The position numbers and the translations under genes were made by a program. Below are positions 1 to 7,253 of a stretch of 22,807 bases of DNA, one piece after another (the stretch's first letter is position 1; every line of letters begins with the position of its first letter). Origin of the DNA: Candidatus Rifleibacteriota bacterium (GTDB lineage Bacteria; Riflebacteria; Ozemobacteria; Ozemobacterales; Ozemobacteraceae). A model generated the notes under the pieces. The model was not told where the DNA came from, did no database searches, and worked only from the letters and a program-made list of their open reading frames with translations. The stretch is taken from NCBI GenBank assembly GCA_029560455.1, contig JAKQKW010000060.1, positions 1-22,807 on the forward strand, in the 5' to 3' direction.

Positions 1-267
1 GGGCTTAAAAAATCAGCATTCAGTCGTATAACCGAGAACAAGGGGTTTATATTTATTCTTCCGACTATTGTTCTTGGGCAGTTTCTGATAGTTCAGTATG
101 GCAAAAGCATGTTCAGAACCGAGCCTCTCGACCTTGTCACATGGCTGATAATCATTGCCAGCACTTCTCTGGTTCTCTGGACTGGCGAATTCTTCAGATT
201 GTTTGTGTCAGACAGGGCTCACACAACAACCGGCGCCAACGACCAAAACCCCTTCGAAGCAGATTGA
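1..267 (+). CDS. Cation-transporting P-type ATPase, C-terminal end (5'-truncated)
   Basis: Frame 1 is open from the window edge to a TGA at 265-267 and gives 88 residues. They contain two hydrophobic segments (about residues 19-34 and 49-66) joined by a short loop, with the pattern TIVLGQFLIVQYG, then F.TEPLDLVTW. This matches the last two membrane helices of the C-terminal domain of calcium-type P-type ATPases (SERCA/PMCA-like), where a helix ending in a V.FGG.-type motif precedes a F.T.PL....W loop. The protein would pump a cation, probably Ca2+, across the cytoplasmic membrane using ATP. The catalytic DKTGT, nucleotide-binding and ion-binding segments lie outside the window, so ion specificity cannot be judged. 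The gene ends just before a strong bidirectional terminator and converges with the dapB operon. Confidence 0.8.
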   Translation, partial: GLKKSAFSRITENKGFIFILPTIVLGQFLIVQYGKSMFRTEPLDLVTWLIIIASTSLVLWTGEFFRLFVSDRAHTTTGANDQNPFEAD

Positions 268-285
268 TTCATCTGAACTGCGTAA

Positions 286-328
286 AAAGAAAACCCCCGA
301 AGCCATATGGCTCCGGGGCATTTTCTTT
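286..328. terminator. Bidirectional rho-independent terminator
   Basis: A GC-rich hairpin (CCCCGAAGCC, loop ATAT, GGCTCCGGGG, one A/C mismatch) spans 295-318. It is flanked by an A-rich arm (286-293) and a complementary T-rich arm (321-328), so each strand gets a stem followed by a U-tract. It sits between the convergent P-type ATPase gene and the minus-strand operon that ends with the 79-aa gene, and should stop transcription from both sides. Confidence 0.85.
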
Positions 329-357
329 ACAGGGGGAATGAAACTTTTTTCAGGGCA

Positions 358-597
358 TCAGGCAGCGAGCTGTTCGCGGCGATCTTCATCTCTGAAGAGG
401 TTGATCTGACCGTTGCTCATGTCATAGAGTCTCTGCTGAATCTTCGCCTGAACAATTTCGAGGCCATTGGGCAGGTCGAGCAGATTGGCGTCTTTTCCCA
501 GAATGTCCTTGTATGCGGTTTTGATGTGCTGGATCATTCTGATGCGGAATTCGGCATCGGTCTTTGCCTGATAGAGCGGGGTATTCGGAAGAATCAT
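358..597 (-). CDS. Small conserved-looking protein of unknown function, 79 aa
   Basis: I do not recognise the family. The product is soluble and mixed in charge, mostly predicted helix, with no signal peptide, membrane segment or cysteine. The start is supported by a strong ribosome binding site: AAAGGAGG on the minus strand lies about 8 nt before the ATG at 597. It follows dapB with a 79-nt gap and is the last gene before the bidirectional terminator, so it is probably the distal gene of the aminotransferase-dut-dapB operon. The gap also holds a 13-bp inverted repeat (625-637). The strong Shine-Dalgarno sequence and operon position argue that the gene is real, but nothing in the sequence indicates its role. 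Confidence 0.7.
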   Translation of the reverse strand: MILPNTPLYQAKTDAEFRIRMIQHIKTAYKDILGKDANLLDLPNGLEIVQAKIQQRLYDMSNGQINLFRDEDRREQLAA

Positions 598-624
598 GCT
601 TGCGCCTCCTTTGAACTTTTAAAT

Positions 625-637
625 GTTCCTGAGGAAC
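625..637. repeat. 13-bp perfect inverted repeat between dapB and the 79-aa gene
   Basis: GTTCCT-G-AGGAAC is a perfect palindrome around one central base, 28 nt upstream of the ATG at 597 on the minus strand. It could be a protein-binding site or a small intercistronic hairpin. No U-tract follows, so it is not an intrinsic terminator. Confidence 0.35.
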
Positions 638-676
638 TATCGACACAATTCTTCGCAGGCTTTAACAGGAGATTTT

Positions 677-1426
677 TTACAGATCCAGACCGACTTTCAG
701 GCCGGTGAACGAATGCATTTGCCCGAGCGCAAGGCCAATTCCCGGCATAAATGAATCGCGATTCAATGAATCGTGTCTGATGGTGAGGGTTTGCCCGATA
801 TCGCCAAAGATCACTTCCTGATGCGCGACCAGGCCCGGCAGTCTGACCGAATGTATCGGAACCTGTTCAGCGGCCGATTCATCGTTTATACCAAGCTCGT
901 CAAGGATACCCTGGCGGGTTTTAATTGCAGTGCCGGATGGCTTGTCGAGTTTCTGCGGATGGTGCAGTTCAATGATTTCAACCTGTTTCATGTAGCGGGC
1001 GGCTCTTCTGGCGAAATCCATCATCAGAATGGCCCCGATGGCAAAATTAGGAACGATCATGACCGCGGTATTCATTTTTTGCGCGAGGTTGTCGAGTTTA
1101 ACCTGATCTTCCTGACTGATTCCGGTGGTGCCGATCAGAACAGGCACTTTTGCCTGAAGACAGACGGCAGCATTGGCTACAACAGCATCAGGTGTCGTAA
1201 AATCGATAGCGATATCAATATGTGACTCGGAAATGGTCGACTGCAGATTTGGAGAAATGGTGATTCCGGTGTTGCCGAGACCAAGAACGGCACCAAGATC
1301 ATCGCCGGCCCGACCGCTGTCAATGCCGGCAGCCAGCTCGTAGCTGTTGTGAGAGAGCAGATATCTGCAGACCACCTGGCCCATCTTCCCTGCGCAACCA
1401 ATTACTGCAACTTTTTTTCGCTTCAT
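677..1426 (-). CDS. dapB: 4-hydroxy-tetrahydrodipicolinate reductase DapB
   Basis: This cytoplasmic enzyme reduces hydroxy-tetrahydrodipicolinate to tetrahydrodipicolinate with NAD(P)H in the diaminopimelate/lysine pathway. The 249-aa product has the normal family length. Visible motifs are the N-terminal Rossmann loop GCAGKMG (residues 10-16), the DFTTP segment (75-79), IGTTG (98-102), and the signature ELHHPQKLDKPSGTA (153-167), which holds the catalytic His155-His156 pair, Lys159 and the substrate-binding GTA. A C-terminal FGDIGQTLTIRH block (207-218) is also typical. The ATG at 1426 has a weak CGAGG-type site upstream. Its stop is 18 nt from the end of the next upstream gene, dut, which fits cotranscription. 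The sequence appears intact and functional. Confidence 0.96.
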   Translation of the reverse strand: MKRKKVAVIGCAGKMGQVVCRYLLSHNSYELAAGIDSGRAGDDLGAVLGLGNTGITISPNLQSTISESHIDIAIDFTTPDAVVANAAVCLQAKVPVLIGTTGISQEDQVKLDNLAQKMNTAVMIVPNFAIGAILMMDFARRAARYMKQVEIIELHHPQKLDKPSGTAIKTRQGILDELGINDESAAEQVPIHSVRLPGLVAHQEVIFGDIGQTLTIRHDSLNRDSFMPGIGLALGQMHSFTGLKVGLDL

Positions 1427-1444
1427 TTTTACCTCGTGTTTAGA

Positions 1445-1897
1445 CTATCTGACGCCGGTTGAACCGAACCCGCCTTCGCCACGGTCAGAAGACCTCAGCT
1501 CGTTGCAGGCCCGAAACTCGACCTCGGTAACTTTTGCAAAAACCATCTGGGCAATACGCATGCCCGGTTCGATAACAAATTCATTGTCGCCGTGATTGAT
1601 CAGAATTATGCATACTTCGCCGCGGTAGTCGCTGTCTATGGTGCCGGGAGCATTCAGCACCGTTACACCGTGCTTTGCCGCAAGACCCGATCTCGGTCTG
1701 ATCTGAGCTTCGAGGCCATGTGGCATGGCTATGCGCAGTCCGGTCGGAACCATTGCGAATTTGTGGGGTGCGATCACCATGTGTCGGCTGGCACAAAGGT
1801 CATAACCAGCTGAACCCGAAGTGGCCATGGCGGGCATGGCCACTCCAGGAGCTTTTTCAACCTGAATGTCGACGGTCGGTCTGGTCTGTTCAGGCAT
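1445..1897 (-). CDS. dut: Deoxyuridine 5'-triphosphate nucleotidohydrolase (dUTPase)
   Basis: It hydrolyses dUTP to dUMP and pyrophosphate, which keeps uracil out of DNA and supplies the thymidylate precursor. All five motifs of the trimeric dUTPase family are in order: SAGYDL (29-34), RPRSGLA (67-73), GTIDSDYRGE (85-94, with the catalytic Asp), RIAQMVF (114-120) and the flexible C-terminal RGEGGFGSTG (139-148). At 150 aa it has the usual length and appears fully functional. Its ATG at 1897 lies inside the 3' end of the aminotransferase gene (8-nt overlap). There is no strong independent ribosome binding site, which suggests translational coupling to the upstream gene. Confidence 0.97.
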   Translation of the reverse strand: MPEQTRPTVDIQVEKAPGVAMPAMATSGSAGYDLCASRHMVIAPHKFAMVPTGLRIAMPHGLEAQIRPRSGLAAKHGVTVLNAPGTIDSDYRGEVCIILINHGDNEFVIEPGMRIAQMVFAKVTEVEFRACNELRSSDRGEGGFGSTGVR

Positions 1898-3128
1898 TGG
1901 CAGAGGCTGTCTTCTCCTGCTTGTTTTCTTTTTCTTCGAGGCGCCGGAACTGATTCACTGCGACTGCAAGAGCATCCATAGCTTTTTCAAGCTTGTTGAC
2001 TTCGAGAACGTAGCTGATTCTTATTTCGTCGAGTCCCAGGCCCGGGTTAACATAGAACCCGGCAGCCGGAGCTACCAGAACCGAACTGCCTTCATGTACG
2101 AAATCAGTCAGCAGCCATGCCGCAAAGCGATCTGCATTTTTTATCGGCAGTTTGGCAATAACATAAAAGGCTCCGGTTGGAGTTTTGCAGACGACATCGG
2201 GAATTTTGGCAAGGCCGGCCATTACTGCGTCGCGTCGGCGTTGATATTCATCGAGAATGGGCTGAAAATAAGATGGATCCATGAGGATGCCGGCTCTGGC
2301 ACCCCACTGTTCAATAGTTGGCGAGCTGAGGCGGGCCTGGGCGAATTTCATGCAGGCGCCCATCACTTCGCGGTTGCGACTGGCAATGAGACCAATGCGG
2401 GCACCACAGGCAGAATAGCGTTTCGAAATGCTGTCGATGAGGATTGCGTGCTGACTCATGCCCGGGATCTGCAGAATTGAAGTATGCTGCAGGCCATCGT
2501 AGGTGAATTCGCGATAGACTTCGTCAGAGATTACATAAACATTGTGCTTTTTAGCGACGGCAGCAAGTTCTTCGAGAGTCTGACGTGAATAGACCGTGCC
2601 GGTCGGGTTGTTGGGGTTGCAGATGAGAATGGCACGGGTACGGTCTGTAATTGCCTTTTCTATGGCAGCTGCCGGGGGCAGCTGGAAGCCGTCTTCGGCA
2701 TAGGTGGTCAGGGCTTTGAGTTTGACACCGGTTTCGAAGGCGATGCCGTTGTAATTGGTATAAAAAGGCTCAAAGACGATTACTTCGTCGCCGGCATCAC
2801 AGATTGACAGAAAAGCAAAAAAGATAGCTTCACTGCCACCGGTAGTAACGATGATATCTTCGGCGGCGATATCGATATTGTTCTGTTTATAATAACCCGC
2901 AAAAGCTTCAACGAGAAAGTCTTCACCCTGAGAGGGGCTGTAGGCGAGAACTTCCTGGTCGAAATTGCGAATTGCATCCCGGATCGGCTTCGGAGTCGGA
3001 ATATCGGGCTGGCCGATATTGAGCGGGAAGACGTTTACGCCCTTCTTGCGTGCTGCTACGGCGAGTGGGATGAGCTTGCGGATTGGTGATGCCTGCATGT
3101 CGCGGGCTCTGACAGAAATCTTCTTCAT
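1890..3128 (-). CDS. PLP-dependent class I/II aminotransferase
   Basis: The 412-aa product has the fold-type I aminotransferase layout: substrate-side NIGQPD (38-42), TTGGSEA (95-101), the NPNNPTG motif with the PLP-contacting Asn (171-177), SDEVY with the ring-nitrogen Asp202 and Tyr205, the Schiff-base Lys236 in SISKRYSACGARIG, and a C-terminal EIRISY with the carboxylate-binding Arg. It transfers amino groups between an amino acid, probably aspartate or a related compound, and a 2-oxo acid. Substrate cannot be read from sequence. Being cotranscribed with dapB makes a role in the diaminopimelate/lysine branch possible, but that is inference. A lysine/glutamate-rich tail follows the domain. 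The ATG at 3128 is preceded by AAAGGA on the minus strand, and the gene heads the operon. Confidence 0.92.
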   Translation of the reverse strand: MKKISVRARDMQASPIRKLIPLAVAARKKGVNVFPLNIGQPDIPTPKPIRDAIRNFDQEVLAYSPSQGEDFLVEAFAGYYKQNNIDIAAEDIIVTTGGSEAIFFAFLSICDAGDEVIVFEPFYTNYNGIAFETGVKLKALTTYAEDGFQLPPAAAIEKAITDRTRAILICNPNNPTGTVYSRQTLEELAAVAKKHNVYVISDEVYREFTYDGLQHTSILQIPGMSQHAILIDSISKRYSACGARIGLIASRNREVMGACMKFAQARLSSPTIEQWGARAGILMDPSYFQPILDEYQRRRDAVMAGLAKIPDVVCKTPTGAFYVIAKLPIKNADRFAAWLLTDFVHEGSSVLVAPAAGFYVNPGLGLDEIRISYVLEVNKLEKAMDALAVAVNQFRRLEEKENKQEKTASANA

Positions 3129-3189
3129 TACCAGTTTCCTTTCCGGAATTCTTTTGTTGTGCTCGAATTACAAGCGTGCGTATCAAAAG

Positions 3190-3219
3190 AATGTAACTCT
3201 AATCACCCTTTTCTTTCAA
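3190..3219 (-). promoter_or_regulatory. Possible sigma70 promoter of the aminotransferase-dut-dapB operon
   Basis: On the minus strand TTGAAA (3219-3214, 5 of 6 consensus bases) is followed after 18 nt by TACATT (3195-3190, 4 of 6). A start near 3183 would leave a leader of about 55 nt before the ATG at 3128. It is only a moderate match inside an AT-rich divergent intergenic region, so it remains a candidate. I found no convincing matching promoter for the divergent + strand gene at 3269. Confidence 0.3.
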
Positions 3220-3268
3220 TCTTTTGTTTCTAAGGTTTAGTGCAAAAAATACCGAAAAGTATGTCTGA

Positions 3269-5281
3269 ATGAAAAAAATCAGACTTATTGCCATTTTATT
3301 GTTGATTATTGTTCTCATGTCACATGCCGGCTGCATGAATACAGATTCACCGGCAAGTGGCAGCATTACCGGCATGGTAACCGATTCGTCGGGGAATCCG
3401 CTGAGTGCGGTGAAAGTTTATACAACTGAAGCCTCGACCTTTTCTGATGTCTACGGCAAGTGGGCCCTGAGTTCTCTGGCTCCGGAGGTGACAGAAATAA
3501 CTGCCGCCCGCGAGAACTATCAGACTCAGCGACAGAATATCGAAGTGGTGAGCGGAGAGACCGTTACAGGGGTTAATTTCGCTTTGCCGGCTGACAGTGA
3601 AATCTACGATATTCAGGTTACCGGCGTGACTTCGAGCCGTGCAAAAATTATTTTCTATACAAAATTTCAGGCGCGCGCCAGTGTCAGTTACGGTGTTAAT
3701 GCCCTTTTTGATAAAAACACTCCGACCGACGCCGAACTGCTTTTTATGCATCAGTATGAGCTGACAGATCTTGTACCGGCTTCAAGCTACAGATTTAAGT
3801 GTGTTGCAACCGACAAAACCGGCCGAAGGCTTGAGTCAGAAGTCAAGACTTTCAACACTTCTGTCACAGCCCGCGGCGAATCACCGACCGGCCTGAAGCT
3901 TAGCAAAGCTGCCAACAGCAATGCAATTGTGCTTAACTGGAATTCTGACGCCGGCGCTGACTTTGCCGGGTTTGCGGTTTACAAGTCAGCTGCTGCACAG
4001 GGGCCATTCAATCGCCTCGGGACGTTGACGAACCAGAACGCTTATATCGATAACGACGTTCTGGCTGGCGTTAAATACTACTACCGGGTTACCAGGCTTT
4101 CTGGTTCAGGCGACGAGTCATCTCCATCGAATGTCGGAGCATTTGTGATGCCTGGAGTTATGAGCACCAATGCTGTCTGGACAAGCCAGGAATCGCCTTA
4201 TTATCTGACCGGCGACCTTATGATTGCGGCCAACGCCAGTCTGATCATCGATAAAGGTGTTACAGTGGCGATTGCAAAAGGCGATCAGTGGGATGCGGAC
4301 TCTGTTGACGATCTTATTGATATCAGCGTTCAGGGCACTCTGATGGTTCAGGGCACTTCGTTGCAGCCGGTCACCATGACTTCATCGGCAGCTTCCCCGC
4401 AACCTGGTGACTGGAACGGTATTACTTTTGAGAATGTTTCTGATCTTGGCGCCAGCCTGCTAAAGGGATTGCGGCTTTCATATGCGCAGAATGGTGTAAA
4501 TGGTGTTGCCGGGCTGCCGGAGGTAAAAGAATCATCTTTCAACAGCTGTCGCCAGGCGGCGGTTAAGATGACCTCAGCCCGTCGCGATCAGACTTTTCGC
4601 AGTCTGACCATTGAAACCTGCGGTTCGGGAATCGATCTGCAGAACAATCAGGTGAAGGTTCAGATACTTGATTGCCGGATCAGCAGATGCATAAACAGTA
4701 TCATCTGCCTCGGCAACAAACTTGCCGAAATCGAACGCAACCGCATCATTTTGTCTGGAGCCTGTGGTATTGATCTCGGCAACACCGAGACCGCCTCAAA
4801 GGCCAGATACAACATAATTGGCCATGGCTCTGGCGGCATTGGCATTATCTGCCGCGGCAAAGATGAAGTGCGCCGCAATACGGTTCATGCTAATGTGGGC
4901 ATCGAAATAAAAGAGACTGCTCAGGCGGTTGTCAGAAGCAATCTCGTTCTTGCTGACAACAGCCGCAACGGTGTTGGCATTATGTACAGCGGCACTGTTC
5001 CATATAATCCCTCTACGGCGACTAACACCCAGTATATCCAGAACAACGGTATCTGGAATGTTACAGGAAATCGCAAATACGCTAACTCTGATGGCACTTC
5101 GCTGTCTGGCTATTCTGCGGATCTGAATTTTACAGAACTTGCCGGCCCGGGTCTGCAGGGCGGCGACCCGTTCGCAAGCCAGCTGAATGAGGATTTTAAT
5201 TATAAGCCGTCTTCGGGAAGCCCGGTTAAAGGCGCCGGTTATGACTATGAAACCATAGGAGCGGAAGATGTTCCTGACTGA
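3269..5281 (+). CDS. Multidomain beta-helix lipoprotein 1 (carboxypeptidase-regulatory-like, 2 x Fn3, right-handed beta-helix)
   Basis: The 670-aa product begins with a lysine-rich N-terminus, a hydrophobic core and a lipobox-like HAGC (Cys22; His at -3 is unusual), so it is probably lipid-anchored. Next come a carboxypeptidase-regulatory-like beta-sandwich (about 31-106: GxVTDSSGNPL, VYGKW), two fibronectin III-like domains (about 112-197 and 204-293) and, after a PGV linker, a right-handed parallel beta-helix (about 300-650) with many short repeats such as IERNRI, ARYNIIGHG and VRSNLVL. The beta-helix suggests polysaccharide binding or a surface role; no catalytic residues can be assigned. 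It is the first of three tandem paralogues. There is no clear ribosome binding site, and a three-codon ORF (ATGTCTGAATGA, 3261-3272) overlaps the start. Confidence 0.88.
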   Translation: MKKIRLIAILLLIIVLMSHAGCMNTDSPASGSITGMVTDSSGNPLSAVKVYTTEASTFSDVYGKWALSSLAPEVTEITAARENYQTQRQNIEVVSGETVTGVNFALPADSEIYDIQVTGVTSSRAKIIFYTKFQARASVSYGVNALFDKNTPTDAELLFMHQYELTDLVPASSYRFKCVATDKTGRRLESEVKTFNTSVTARGESPTGLKLSKAANSNAIVLNWNSDAGADFAGFAVYKSAAAQGPFNRLGTLTNQNAYIDNDVLAGVKYYYRVTRLSGSGDESSPSNVGAFVMPGVMSTNAVWTSQESPYYLTGDLMIAANASLIIDKGVTVAIAKGDQWDADSVDDLIDISVQGTLMVQGTSLQPVTMTSSAASPQPGDWNGITFENVSDLGASLLKGLRLSYAQNGVNGVAGLPEVKESSFNSCRQAAVKMTSARRDQTFRSLTIETCGSGIDLQNNQVKVQILDCRISRCINSIICLGNKLAEIERNRIILSGACGIDLGNTETASKARYNIIGHGSGGIGIICRGKDEVRRNTVHANVGIEIKETAQAVVRSNLVLADNSRNGVGIMYSGTVPYNPSTATNTQYIQNNGIWNVTGNRKYANSDGTSLSGYSADLNFTELAGPGLQGGDPFASQLNEDFNYKPSSGSPVKGAGYDYETIGAEDVPD

Positions 5282-7253
5282 AAAAATCAGTATCAGAAAT
5301 CTTCTTTTGCCGGCAACACTGCTGGCAATTTTCGTATCTCTGGCCAGCCTGACCGGTTGTGGCCTGCGACAGTCTCAGACTGGCAGCCTTCACAGCCGGG
5401 TTGTCGATGCTTCAGGCAACGCGGTTGTCAACGCTGAGGTTTTTTCGATTTTTGCCGAGCGCGAAAAGGTTTTCAGTGGTCTTGACGGCGGCTTCTATCT
5501 GTCAGAACTGCCGGCCGGAATCAATAATATCGTTATTCTTCACCAGGATTTTGCAATCGAAGAACGGCAGATCGAAATTAAATCTGGCGAGTCAACGGTT
5601 CTTGATTTCATAAGACTTGACAAAGCCAATGCGCCTGACCGAATCAGCGACGTAAAGGTCGTTAAAACAGCATCGACAAGCGCAGAGATTTCCTGGAACA
5701 CATATAAAAGCGTAATCTGCAATGTCGAATATGGCATGACCATTTCTTATGGCAGTCTGATTCGCGAACAGAGAGCGTCGAACGAGCACCATCTTGTTAT
5801 TGATAATCTGCAGCCAGAAACACTCTATCATTTCAGAGTGCAATATCTGGATGAAAATGACGCCAGCTATTATTCTTATGATTACTCGTTCAAGACCGGT
5901 AATGCCGACATGCCTTCAACGCCGGCCAGCCTTAAAATTCGTCCGTTTACCACTCTGGGTGCCGTAGAAGTTGAATGGCAGTCTGCCATTTCCGGTTTCC
6001 CGGCTGCCGGTTACAACCTGTATCGCCAGATTAAAGGCGGCGACTGGCTTAAAATAAATGAGACCAGTATCGATGCCAGAACATTCACTTATTCCGACAG
6101 GGCTGTGCCGACCGGCAGTTTCTGCAGGTATGCCATTAGAGCCGTTAATAATCTCGGGGCTGAATCAGATGCCACCGTTTCTGAAACGGTTTTTGTTCCG
6201 GGCGTTATCAGCCAGACAACAACTTTAACCATTGCTGATTCGCCGATAAGACTCTATTCTGACCTGATCGTGGCGGCTGGCGCAAGTCTGGTAATTGAAG
6301 CCGACACAGAGATTCTCGTCAGCGAGACCGACTCGCTTGCCGCTGGTTCTGACGAACAGCGGGTTGAAATCACTGTTCAGGGCCGCATCGAGATCAGTGG
6401 TACCGCTGAATCACCCGTGGTTTTTGCGCCGTTGAATGGTTCGGGCAGGCGTGATCACTGGGCCGGTATCAGAATTCTTTCCTCTCAGACCGGCATTTCA
6501 GACATCAGTTATGTCAGATTGTTCGGTTGCAGCGGTTATGCGCTTGATGTTTCGGCACTGAACATGCGCATCAGTAACCTCGAAATTTCATATTCGCAGC
6601 ATGGGCTGCGTCTTGATGGCATTCGTGAAGTGATGAACCTTTCTTCATGCAGTTTTAACGAAATTGCTTCGATTGCTCTCGAATTGAAAAATTGTCGCAG
6701 AATGACTGTCGAAAACGGGCTTTTCTCTGAAGTTCACACCGGCATAGTCACTTCGACCGATAAAAATGAAGACCAGGTGATAATCAAAGATTGTGATATT
6801 TATGCAGATGCGGTTGGCATAAAGGGAGTCTGGGGGCGGAACCGTGTCATCAGAACCCTTGTTGTGAGCCCTGAAGGCACGGGTATCATCTGTGACAATA
6901 TTCTGCACTCATACGATAATTACATCGACCATGTGACGATCGATGCCAGAAACGGCATTCTGGTCAGGGCTGGCAATGTAACCATACAGAACAATATTGT
7001 TGTTGACCGCTTTCAGAACGGCTCTGTCGGGATAGAAAACCTGACACTTCTGACACCCGGATATGGTTTCAATAACGTCTATGGCTTTAGTGAAAATTAT
7101 CGTGGTTGTTCAGGCTCAACAGGAGCTCTTTCAATCGATCCGAAATTTGCCGCCGGTAATCCTTACGATTATCGACTGCTGTCAGAATCGACTCTGAAAC
7201 TTCAGGATATTTATGGCTCAGAAATGGGCAGATATGGGGTTTCGCGCTTATGA
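5268..7253 (+). CDS. Multidomain beta-helix lipoprotein 2 (same architecture)
   Basis: The 661-aa product is the second paralogue. A hydrophobic signal ends in LTGC (Cys31), a normal lipobox. A carboxypeptidase-regulatory-like domain (about 38-117; VVDASGNAV), two fibronectin III-like domains (about 124-212 and 216-308) and a beta-helix region (about 312-650) follow. The junction into the beta-helix keeps the family pattern SP..L..DL.V.A..SL.IE seen in the genes on either side. Near the end, FNNVYGF followed by SIDPKF and DYRL is a beta-helix cap pattern also seen in paralogue 3. The ATG lies 14 nt inside the end of gene 1 with AGGAG 6 nt upstream, so translation is probably coupled. Role unknown: surface adhesion, glycan binding or scaffolding are the plausible options. 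Confidence 0.87.
   Translation: MFLTEKISIRNLLLPATLLAIFVSLASLTGCGLRQSQTGSLHSRVVDASGNAVVNAEVFSIFAEREKVFSGLDGGFYLSELPAGINNIVILHQDFAIEERQIEIKSGESTVLDFIRLDKANAPDRISDVKVVKTASTSAEISWNTYKSVICNVEYGMTISYGSLIREQRASNEHHLVIDNLQPETLYHFRVQYLDENDASYYSYDYSFKTGNADMPSTPASLKIRPFTTLGAVEVEWQSAISGFPAAGYNLYRQIKGGDWLKINETSIDARTFTYSDRAVPTGSFCRYAIRAVNNLGAESDATVSETVFVPGVISQTTTLTIADSPIRLYSDLIVAAGASLVIEADTEILVSETDSLAAGSDEQRVEITVQGRIEISGTAESPVVFAPLNGSGRRDHWAGIRILSSQTGISDISYVRLFGCSGYALDVSALNMRISNLEISYSQHGLRLDGIREVMNLSSCSFNEIASIALELKNCRRMTVENGLFSEVHTGIVTSTDKNEDQVIIKDCDIYADAVGIKGVWGRNRVIRTLVVSPEGTGIICDNILHSYDNYIDHVTIDARNGILVRAGNVTIQNNIVVDRFQNGSVGIENLTLLTPGYGFNNVYGFSENYRGCSGSTGALSIDPKFAAGNPYDYRLLSESTLKLQDIYGSEMGRYGVSRL

Noticed and set aside
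1866..2480. 204-aa open frame on the + strand
   Set aside because: It lies antisense to the aminotransferase gene, whose PLP motifs are all intact on the minus strand. No ribosome binding site or family pattern was seen.
3129..3268. Promoter for the + strand lipoprotein operon
   Set aside because: The region is AT-rich, and the best pair (TTGTTT with an A-rich -10) matches consensus too poorly to report.
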